DNA from: an uncultured Bacteroidales bacterium
Lineage (GTDB): Bacteria > Bacteroidota > Bacteroidia > Bacteroidales > UBA932
Length of the DNA: 13,147 nucleotides
Direction of reading: 5' to 3'
Assembly: GCA_934702165.1 (NCBI GenBank)
Contig: CAKUYG010000045.1
Span: 1-13,147, forward strand
The notes under the pieces are model-generated. The model did no database searches. It was not told where the DNA came from and saw only the letters and a list, made by a program, of their open reading frames with translations. Below are positions 5,047 to 11,667 of the stretch, one piece after another. The translations under genes were made by a program, and so were the position numbers. Position 1 is the stretch's first letter, and the number at the start of each line of letters is the position of its first letter.

Positions 5047-5059
5047 AAAATTTATAGCT

Positions 5060-6331
5060 ATGCTGACACTCAAAATGCTCAGGGACGACCCTCAGGCCGT
5101 CATCGATAAATTGAAGATCAAGAACTTCGACGCCAAGCCGATAGTGGACAAGGTGCTCGAACTGGACACTCTGCGCCGTAATCTCCAGGCCGAGAGCGAC
5201 GAGCTGCTCGCCCGTCAGAAGGTGAAGGCCGCCGAGATCGGGGGCCTGATGAAGCAGGGGCTGAAAGATGCTGCCGAGTCCGCCAAGGCCGAAGTGGCCG
5301 AGCTGAAGACCCGCTCCAACGAGCTGCTCGCCAAGATGGACGCCGCTTCCAAGGAGCTGGAAAGCCAGCTCGTGCTGATGCCGAACACCCCGTGTGCCCT
5401 GGTAAAGCCGGGCAAGGGAGCCGAGGACAACGAGGTCGTCAAGATGGGCGGCCCGGAAGTCAAGATTCCGGAGGGAGCGCTTCCGCACTGGGAGCTCGCC
5501 AAGAAATATGACATCATCGACTTCGACCTCGGTGTGAAGATCACCGGCGCCGGATTCCCTGTATACAAGGACAAGGGCGCCAAGCTCCAGAGGGCCCTCA
5601 TCAACTTCTTCCTTGACTGCAACACCGCGGCCGGCTACAAGGAGATGGAGCCGCCTGTGATGGTCAACGCCGCCTCAGGTTTCGGCACTGGCCAGCTCCC
5701 TGACAAGGAGGGACAGATGTACCATGCCAATCTTGACGATTTCTACATGGTCCCTACCGCAGAGGTGCCTCTGACCAACATCTACCGTGACGTGATCCTC
5801 TCCGATGACCAGATTCCTCAGAAGATCACCGCCTACACCCCTTGCTTCCGCCGCGAGGCCGGCTCATACGGCAAGGATGTGCGCGGTCTGAACCGTCTGC
5901 ACCAGTTCGACAAGGTGGAGATCGTGCGCATTGAGAAGCCGGAGAACTCCTACGCCGCCCTCGACGAGATGATAGCCCATGTGGAGTCGCTTGTCAACAA
6001 GCTTGGCTTGAAGTACAGGATCCTCCGTCTCTGCGGCGGCGACCTGAGCTTCACCTCCGCCATCACCTACGACTTCGAACTCTGGTCAGCGGCCCAGCAG
6101 AGGTGGCTTGAGATCTCCTCAGTCTCCAACTTCGAGACCTATCAGTCCAACCGTCTGCATCTGCGCTACCGCGACGAGAACGGCAAGACACAGCTTGCCC
6201 ACACCCTCAACGGAAGCTCTCTCGCCCTGCCTCGCGTGGTGGCCGCCCTCCTTGAGGACAACCAGACGCCGGAGGGCATCATAATCCCTGACATCCTCAG
6301 ACCTTACACCGGATTCGACAAGATTGATTAA
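5060..6331 (+). CDS. serS: Seryl-tRNA synthetase
   Basis: The 423-residue class II synthetase charges tRNA-Ser (and tRNA-Sec if present) with serine in the cytoplasm. Residues 1 to about 115 form the long antiparallel coiled-coil arm (KVLELDTLRRNLQAESDELL) that grips the tRNA's long variable arm. Motif 2 is PCFRREAGSYGKDVRG from residue 261, followed by the HQFDKVE block; motif 3 is NGSSLALPR at 384-392 with its ATP-binding Arg392. The C-terminus (EGIIIPDILRPYTG) and the YDFELWSAAQQRWLEISSVS block are of the Bacteroidota form. The start at 5060 is chosen because MLTLKMLRDDPQ is the family N-terminus and the frame upstream runs through the terminator hairpin. It is followed by ruvC, overlapping by 8 bases. 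Confidence 0.97.
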   Translation: MLTLKMLRDDPQAVIDKLKIKNFDAKPIVDKVLELDTLRRNLQAESDELLARQKVKAAEIGGLMKQGLKDAAESAKAEVAELKTRSNELLAKMDAASKELESQLVLMPNTPCALVKPGKGAEDNEVVKMGGPEVKIPEGALPHWELAKKYDIIDFDLGVKITGAGFPVYKDKGAKLQRALINFFLDCNTAAGYKEMEPPVMVNAASGFGTGQLPDKEGQMYHANLDDFYMVPTAEVPLTNIYRDVILSDDQIPQKITAYTPCFRREAGSYGKDVRGLNRLHQFDKVEIVRIEKPENSYAALDEMIAHVESLVNKLGLKYRILRLCGGDLSFTSAITYDFELWSAAQQRWLEISSVSNFETYQSNRLHLRYRDENGKTQLAHTLNGSSLALPRVVAALLEDNQTPEGIIIPDILRPYTGFDKID

Positions 6332-6887
6332 GGAAGGTACTGTAATATTAGGCATAGATCCCGGAACCAATATCCTTGGTTTCGGGATTCTCTGCATAGA
6401 TGCGGCCCTCAAGCCGCAGTACGTCGACATGGGGGTGCTGGATCTGCGCAAGATAGCCTCGCCTTACGACAAGCTTGAGATGATCAGCGAGAAGGTCGGG
6501 GCCCTTTGCGACCTGCACCACCCGCAGTGCCTGGCGATCGAGTCCCCCTTCTACGGCAAGAACGCCCAGGTCATCTTCAAGCTCGGACGTGCCCAGGGGG
6601 CGGCCATGGTGGCGGCCCTCTCCAGAGGGGCTGAGGTTTTCGAATACGCTCCGAGAGAGGCTAAGATGGCCATCTGCGGCAACGGAGCTGCCTCCAAAGA
6701 GCAGGTCTGCCTGATGGCCCAGAAAACTCTTGGCATACAAATTGATAATAAATACCTCGATGCGACTGACGCTCTCGCGTTGGCGCTCTGCCATTTTTAC
6801 CGATCCACAAATCCATTCACAAGCGGCGGCTCAGGCAAGTCGTCGTGGGAAAAGTTTGTTGCGGAAAATCCGGACAGAATAAAGTAA
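6324..6887 (+). CDS. ruvC: Crossover junction endodeoxyribonuclease RuvC
   Basis: The 187-residue Holliday-junction resolvase works with RuvAB in recombination repair. The catalytic acidic residues are in place: Asp12 in ILGIDPGT, Glu73 in LAIESPFYGKN, and Asp146 and Asp149 in LDATDALALALCH. The conserved KMAICGNGAASKEQV block is at 114-128. No ATG occurs before the essential first motif; the only usual start codon is TTG at 6324, giving MIKEGTVILGIDPG, a normal N-terminal length, and overlapping the end of serS. AAGGAAGG lies just after that TTG and is too far downstream to serve it. The tail SSWEKFVAENPDRIK is like other Bacteroidota RuvC proteins. The next gene starts 5 bases after the stop, so serS, ruvC and the barrel gene probably form one transcript. 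Confidence 0.93.
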   Translation: MIKEGTVILGIDPGTNILGFGILCIDAALKPQYVDMGVLDLRKIASPYDKLEMISEKVGALCDLHHPQCLAIESPFYGKNAQVIFKLGRAQGAAMVAALSRGAEVFEYAPREAKMAICGNGAASKEQVCLMAQKTLGIQIDNKYLDATDALALALCHFYRSTNPFTSGGSGKSSWEKFVAENPDRIK

Positions 6888-6892
6888 TTATA

Positions 6893-9835
6893 ATGAGAGT
6901 ATTGAGATCGATTTTGATGTCGTGCCTGCTGTTTGCAGGAACCGGCCTCTTTGCGCAGAACAAGATTTCTGCAGTGTTGACGGACGCGTCGAGCGGTGAG
7001 CCGCTCGAGTTTGTGACCGTATCGCTCTTTCAGGACGGCAAGGACAAGCCGCTGAAATATGCGTTGAGTGACGACAAGGGCAGGGTGACTCTGGAGTCAG
7101 TCTCCAAGGGCACCTATACCTTCAAGGCCGAACTGCTCGGCTACAAGGCCTACAGCGCCACGGTAAAGATGGAATCCAAAGCGGTTGACCTCGGGACCAT
7201 CAAGATGAGCGTGGACACGGAGCAGCTCGATGCCGCATCCGTCTCTGCTGTCGGCAACCCCATGATAGTCAAGAAGGACACCATCGAGTTCAACGCCTCC
7301 TCGTTCAAGACCACCGACAACGACGTGCTTGAAGACCTGCTCAAGAAGCTCCCGGGGGTCGAGGTGTCCGAGGACGGGTCCGTGACGGTCAACGGCGAGA
7401 GCATCTCCAAGATCACCATCGACGGCAAGACGTTCTTCCTCAACGATCCGCAGCTCGCCACCAAGAACATCCCGGCCAAGATGGTCAACAAGTTGAAAGT
7501 CATTCAGAAAAAGTCCGAGCAGGCCGAGTTTACCGGCATCGATGACGGTGAGGAGGAGACGGTGATCGACCTCTCTGTGCAGCCGGGCATGATGAAGGGC
7601 CTCTTCGGCAACGTGTCCGCCGGAGCCGGTTATGACCTCCCGTCACAGGACGGGGTCAAGAGTGACGTCCGCTACCAGGGCAACGCTTTCATCGGCAGGT
7701 TTACTGACAACTCGCAGATAAGTCTCATACTCAACGGCAACAACACCAACAACCGCGGCTCGTCCAACTTCTCAGGCAATATGATGCGGGGAATGATGGG
7801 AGGCGGCGGAATGGGCCGTGGCCAAGGCGGCTGGGGCGGCGGCAACGGCATCACGACCTCATACATGGGCGGCCTCAACGGGGCCTGGACCCTGTTCGAC
7901 GACAAGATGAACGTGGGCGGCAACTACCTCTACAACGCCAGCGACAACGACGTCGAGGAGAGCAGCGTCAAGACGACCTACCTCAACGACTACAACCTCC
8001 TCTACAACAGCAGCGGCATCAGCAACACACATTCCGACGGCCACCGCTTCGGACTCCGTCTGGAGCACAAGTTCTCGGAGAACACCTCCATACTTTTTGA
8101 GCCTTCTGTCAACTTCGGTACCGGCCACTACAGCCAGTCCAGCAAGGACTCCACCTACCGCGATGACCTCGCCGGCAACATCACCAAACTCAACGACGCG
8201 TTCACGGAGAACAGCGGCAGCAACCGCAACGCCAGCGCGAGCGGCTTCCTGCTCTTCCGCCAGAGGCTCGGGATCCCGGGACGCACCATGACCGCCATGG
8301 TCAATTTCAACCTCTCCAACAACGTCCTCGACGGGCTCAACAACAACGGGACCACATCCTACGACTCCGGCAGCGCCTTGTCCGAGCAGGTGAAGCAGAG
8401 TTTCAACAACAATCAGAAATCATACTCCGTCTGGGGTGATCTCACCTACACCGAGCCGCTCGGCAACCACTTCTACGTCGAGGCCAACTACTCCTACAAC
8501 TGGAGCCGTTCAAGCTCTGAGAAGCAGACCTACGACCTTCTCAACGGGGGAGAGCTGGACTACAACTACTCCAACAAGATCATCAACGAGAACGTACGCC
8601 AGGAGATAGGGGTCAACGCCCTCTACCAGGACAAGCGCTTCCGCGCCCAGGTGGGATTTGCCGCCATGCCGACGAAGACCTACAACAGCACCACGCGCTA
8701 CAACTCCGCCGACGGCAGCTACACCCCTCAGGAATACAGCGACTTCCGCTGGAACTTCTCGCCGCAGGCGATGATGTTCATGGATGTCAACGACAACTTC
8801 AACTGGAGGCTCTTCTACCGGGGCGAGTCATCCCAGCCGTCCACATCGCAGCTCATGCCTGTGCCGGACAACTCCGACCCGCTCAACGTCAGCTTTGGTA
8901 ACCCTACGCTGACCCCGTATTTCTCGCACAACCTCAGGGGCGACCTGCGCTACTCCAACAAGGAACGCTACACCTCTTTCAACATGCGTTTCAGCGGCGG
9001 CTTCACCCAGAACCCTATAGTCAACCTCATCTGGTACGGTGCCAACGGCGGCCAGTACACCATGCCGTTCAACGGCCCGACGACATCCAACGCCAGCGTC
9101 AACGGCTTCGGCACCATCCCTATCGGGAAGAGCAGCTTCTCCATCAACAACTCCCTCGGCCTGAGCTGGCGCAAGAGCGCCTCTTATGTCGGCACCGGCA
9201 TCGATGAGTACGACGGGCAGGACTTCTACGGATTCATGGAGAAACTCATAGCTGATTTCAACGATCCATCATTCTACGCGGCGCATATCACCGAGAACTC
9301 CACCCGTACCCTCAGCGCCAACGAGCGTCTCCGTGTAAGGTACAGCGGCAAGTCTCTGGAGGCGTCTCTGGGCGGAAGCACGAGGATGAACAAGTCCTGG
9401 TACTCCATCTCCACCACCAAGGACCAGACCACGACATGGAACAATCAGCTCTCCGCCAGCCTCACATGGAACTGGACGGCCACCGGCATCAGTCTGGAGA
9501 GTGATTTCGACTACAACTGGTACAACGGATACTCCACAGCGCAGCCTTCCCAGTGCGTGCTCAACGCCGAGATATCAAAGCTTCTGTTCAACAACAACAT
9601 GACCCTTGCCCTGCGCGGCTACGACATACTCGGGCAGTCCAAGAACCTCACGGTGTCCGACAGCGCCAACTACCATAGCGAAGCTGTCAACAACACCCTC
9701 GGACGCTACGTGGTTGTCTCCCTGACATGGAGGTTCGGGACCATGGGCAACAGGCGGGGAGGACGGCGCGGTCCGGGTGGCCCTGGTGGCGGTCCCGGCG
9801 GCCCTGGCCCTGGCGGTCCACCTCCAATGATGTAA
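6893..9835 (+). CDS. Outer-membrane beta-barrel protein with CarboxypepD_reg-like and plug-like domains (TonB-receptor-like)
   Basis: This 980-residue protein has a signal peptide (residues 1 to about 22, ending GLFAQ). A carboxypeptidase-regulatory-like beta-sandwich follows at about 24-105 (SGEPLEFVTVSLFQDGKDK), then a plug-like region at about 112-225 (LEDLLKKLPGVEVSEDGSVT, NIPAKMVNKLKVIQKKSEQA), then a long aromatic/Asn/Ser-rich barrel ending in YVVVSLTWRFG. This is the OMP_b-brl_3-type family common in Bacteroidota; it resembles TonB-dependent transporters but no TonB box is obvious and no SusD partner is adjacent, so the substrate is unknown. Two low-complexity segments stand out: a Gly/Met-rich loop at about 295-320 and a 28-residue Gly/Pro/Arg tail (953-980) beyond the last barrel strand. 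The start at 6893 is preferred over the in-frame one at 6845 because it begins the signal peptide. Confidence 0.88.
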   Translation: MRVLRSILMSCLLFAGTGLFAQNKISAVLTDASSGEPLEFVTVSLFQDGKDKPLKYALSDDKGRVTLESVSKGTYTFKAELLGYKAYSATVKMESKAVDLGTIKMSVDTEQLDAASVSAVGNPMIVKKDTIEFNASSFKTTDNDVLEDLLKKLPGVEVSEDGSVTVNGESISKITIDGKTFFLNDPQLATKNIPAKMVNKLKVIQKKSEQAEFTGIDDGEEETVIDLSVQPGMMKGLFGNVSAGAGYDLPSQDGVKSDVRYQGNAFIGRFTDNSQISLILNGNNTNNRGSSNFSGNMMRGMMGGGGMGRGQGGWGGGNGITTSYMGGLNGAWTLFDDKMNVGGNYLYNASDNDVEESSVKTTYLNDYNLLYNSSGISNTHSDGHRFGLRLEHKFSENTSILFEPSVNFGTGHYSQSSKDSTYRDDLAGNITKLNDAFTENSGSNRNASASGFLLFRQRLGIPGRTMTAMVNFNLSNNVLDGLNNNGTTSYDSGSALSEQVKQSFNNNQKSYSVWGDLTYTEPLGNHFYVEANYSYNWSRSSSEKQTYDLLNGGELDYNYSNKIINENVRQEIGVNALYQDKRFRAQVGFAAMPTKTYNSTTRYNSADGSYTPQEYSDFRWNFSPQAMMFMDVNDNFNWRLFYRGESSQPSTSQLMPVPDNSDPLNVSFGNPTLTPYFSHNLRGDLRYSNKERYTSFNMRFSGGFTQNPIVNLIWYGANGGQYTMPFNGPTTSNASVNGFGTIPIGKSSFSINNSLGLSWRKSASYVGTGIDEYDGQDFYGFMEKLIADFNDPSFYAAHITENSTRTLSANERLRVRYSGKSLEASLGGSTRMNKSWYSISTTKDQTTTWNNQLSASLTWNWTATGISLESDFDYNWYNGYSTAQPSQCVLNAEISKLLFNNNMTLALRGYDILGQSKNLTVSDSANYHSEAVNNTLGRYVVVSLTWRFGTMGNRRGGRRGPGGPGGGPGGPGPGGPPPMM

Positions 9836-9843
9836 TTTTTTCG

Positions 9844-9851
9844 TATCTTTG
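9844..9851 (+). promoter_or_regulatory. -7 box of the PASTA-rluD-lnt operon promoter
   Basis: TATCTTTG is a perfect TAnnTTTG, 8 bases after the barrel-protein stop and 40 bases before the PASTA start. A TTG at the expected -33 position (near 9820-9825) is absent, so the promoter may be weak or activator-dependent. Its last base is the first base of the terminator stem. Confidence 0.6.
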
Positions 9852-9875
9852 CCCCTCATGTTCCACTTGAGGGGC
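9851..9875 (+). terminator. Terminator hairpin after the outer-membrane protein gene
   Basis: GCCCCTCA (9851-9858) pairs perfectly with TGAGGGGC (9868-9875) around a 9-base loop, followed by ATTTATTT. It would end the serS-ruvC-barrel transcript. A transcript begun at the overlapping promoter would start inside the left arm (near 9858) and so could not form this hairpin. Confidence 0.7.
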
Positions 9876-9891
9876 ATTTATTTGTATCAAA

Positions 9892-10647
9892 ATGAACATC
9901 AAGGAATTTTTCAGCAACTGGATTGTCAAGAACCTGCTTCTCGCGGCCGCTATGGTGGTTGTGATTGTGGGAGTCGTCACCCTGATCCTTTCGCTGCTGA
10001 CGCGGCACGGTCAGGAGATCGCCGTCCCTGACTTCTCGGATATGACCCCTGCCGAAGCGCAGACTGTGGCGGCAGTGTCCGGGCTCAGGGTGAGCGTGGC
10101 GGATTCCGTATATGTGAAGAGGATGAAGCCGGGAGCTGTCTATATGCAGACTCCCAAGGCCGGCTCCCACGTCAAGAAAGGCCGCAAGATACGACTTACC
10201 GTCAATACGATGCAGGCCAAGGAAGTATATATGCCGTCGCTTGTGGGAGTATCGCTGCGCCAGGCCAGAGCTGAGCTGCTGCGCAACGGCCTTACGCTCG
10301 GCAAGATAATCTATGTCCGTGATATCGCCACCAACAATGTGCTCCGCCAGCAACGCTACGGCTTCGACATAGCCCCCGGCACTCCTGTCTCCAGCGGGAC
10401 GGCCATCAATCTGGTGCTCGGCCTTGGAGACGACGACCAGACGTGGATCCCGGATGTCACCGGGAAGACATACCTCCAGGCTGTAGACCTCCTCCAGGAC
10501 AACTCCCTCAACATAGGCCGTGTGCGTTATGAGGCCGCGGTGCGTGACTACGCCGACTCCGCGACAGCCGTGGTGCATTCGCAGAACCCCGCTTCCGAAT
10601 CAGTACGGAAGGGGACTGAAGTCTCTCTTTATCTCAAGAAGAAGTGA
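9892..10647 (+). CDS. Membrane-anchored protein with three PASTA domains, no kinase
   Basis: The 251-residue protein has one N-terminal membrane anchor (about residues 14-36), then three consecutive PASTA repeats at about 42-106 (IAVPDFSDMTPAEAQTVAAV), 110-177 (VYMPSLVGVSLRQARAELLR) and 184-249 (TWIPDVTGKTYLQAVDLLQD). Each ends in a G-x-x-V/I-x-L-x-[VL] strand. PASTA domains bind peptidoglycan stem peptides or act as spacers in penicillin-binding proteins and Ser/Thr kinases; here neither partner domain is attached, so this is a stand-alone periplasmic cell-wall-facing protein. This arrangement next to rluD is, as far as I recall, common in Bacteroidales. The TGA stop shares its A with the rluD start (TGATG). 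A -7 box and terminator precede it. Confidence 0.88.
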   Translation: MNIKEFFSNWIVKNLLLAAAMVVVIVGVVTLILSLLTRHGQEIAVPDFSDMTPAEAQTVAAVSGLRVSVADSVYVKRMKPGAVYMQTPKAGSHVKKGRKIRLTVNTMQAKEVYMPSLVGVSLRQARAELLRNGLTLGKIIYVRDIATNNVLRQQRYGFDIAPGTPVSSGTAINLVLGLGDDDQTWIPDVTGKTYLQAVDLLQDNSLNIGRVRYEAAVRDYADSATAVVHSQNPASESVRKGTEVSLYLKKK

Positions 10648-11666
10648 TGGCGGAAGAACAGTTCGAACACTTCAGGCTGGAGGTGGACAAAGGCCAGACC
10701 CCTATGCGTATTGACACATACATGGCCACCCACATGGAAGACACCTCCCGCAGCCGCGTCCAGCAGGCTCTCAAGTCCGGTTATGTACATGTGGGCGACG
10801 AGGTTGTCAAGGCCAATTTCATAGTCAGGCCCGGGGATGTCATCCGCTTCGTGATGCCTTACCGCAGGCGCGGGATGGAGATACTGCCTCAGGACATTCC
10901 TCTCGACATAGTATATGAAGACGATGACGTTCTCGTCATCAACAAGCCTGCCGGGATGGTTGTCCACCCGGGACACGGGCATTTCGAGGGAACACTCGTC
11001 AACGCACTCTCGCATCATCTCGGGATAAGCCAGGGTCCAGATGCGGAGGACGAGAGGATGGGGGTTCTGGTACACCGGATAGACAAGGACACCAGCGGGC
11101 TGCTGGCAGTGGCCAAGAACGAGGAGTCGCAGCTCAAGCTTGCAAAGCAGTTTTTCGACCACAGCATAGAGAGGCGTTATGTGGCCATCGTCTGGGGGGA
11201 TGTCAAGGAAGACGAGGGCACCGTGGACGGCAACATAGGCCGCGACCCCAACGACCGCCTGCGCTTCAGGGTCTACGACGACGAAGAGCGTGGAAAGCAT
11301 GCCGTGACGCACTACCGCGTACTGGAGAGGTTCGGCTTCGTCACCCTGCTGGAATGTAAACTCGAAACGGGACGCACACACCAGATCAGGGTTCACATGT
11401 CAAGCATAGGCCATCCAATATTCAACGATGAGCGCTACGGGGGAAGCGAGATCCGCAAGGGTACCATCTACTCCAAGTACAAGCAGTTCATAGCCAACTG
11501 CTTCGAGATATGTCCGCGTCAGGCCCTGCACGCCAAGACCTTGGGCTTTGTGCATCCGCGCACGGGGGAGTGGCTCCAGTTCGACTCGCCGCTGCCGTCT
11601 GACATGGAGGCCCTGCTCTCCAAGTGGCGCAAGTATTGTACTCAGATGCCGGAAGAAATCCAATAA
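10647..11666 (+). CDS. rluD: 23S rRNA pseudouridine synthase, RluD/RluA family
   Basis: The 339-residue protein has an N-terminal S4 RNA-binding domain (about residues 18-72, RIDTYMATHMEDTSRSRVQQ), then the RluA-type catalytic domain. The active-site motif is HRIDKDTSGLLAVAK (143-157) with catalytic Asp146; INKPAGMVVHPGHGH precedes it, and LETGRTHQIRVHMSSIGHPI is the second conserved block. RluD makes pseudouridines in helix 69 of 23S rRNA; the S4 domain and adjacent motif support RluD over RluC, but related paralogues cannot be excluded from sequence. ATG at 10647 overlaps the PASTA stop by one base; a GTG just before (10644) is in frame but less likely. The stop is followed by lnt after one base. 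Confidence 0.92.
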   Translation: MAEEQFEHFRLEVDKGQTPMRIDTYMATHMEDTSRSRVQQALKSGYVHVGDEVVKANFIVRPGDVIRFVMPYRRRGMEILPQDIPLDIVYEDDDVLVINKPAGMVVHPGHGHFEGTLVNALSHHLGISQGPDAEDERMGVLVHRIDKDTSGLLAVAKNEESQLKLAKQFFDHSIERRYVAIVWGDVKEDEGTVDGNIGRDPNDRLRFRVYDDEERGKHAVTHYRVLERFGFVTLLECKLETGRTHQIRVHMSSIGHPIFNDERYGGSEIRKGTIYSKYKQFIANCFEICPRQALHAKTLGFVHPRTGEWLQFDSPLPSDMEALLSKWRKYCTQMPEEIQ

Positions 11667-11667
11667 G

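Noticed and set aside
5015..5059. Earlier start for seryl-tRNA synthetase
   Set aside because: The stretch is the terminator hairpin and its T-tract; the family N-terminus begins at 5060.
10629..11396. 255-codon minus-strand frame opposite rluD
   Set aside because: It is antisense to a gene with all RluD motifs, and shows no family pattern.
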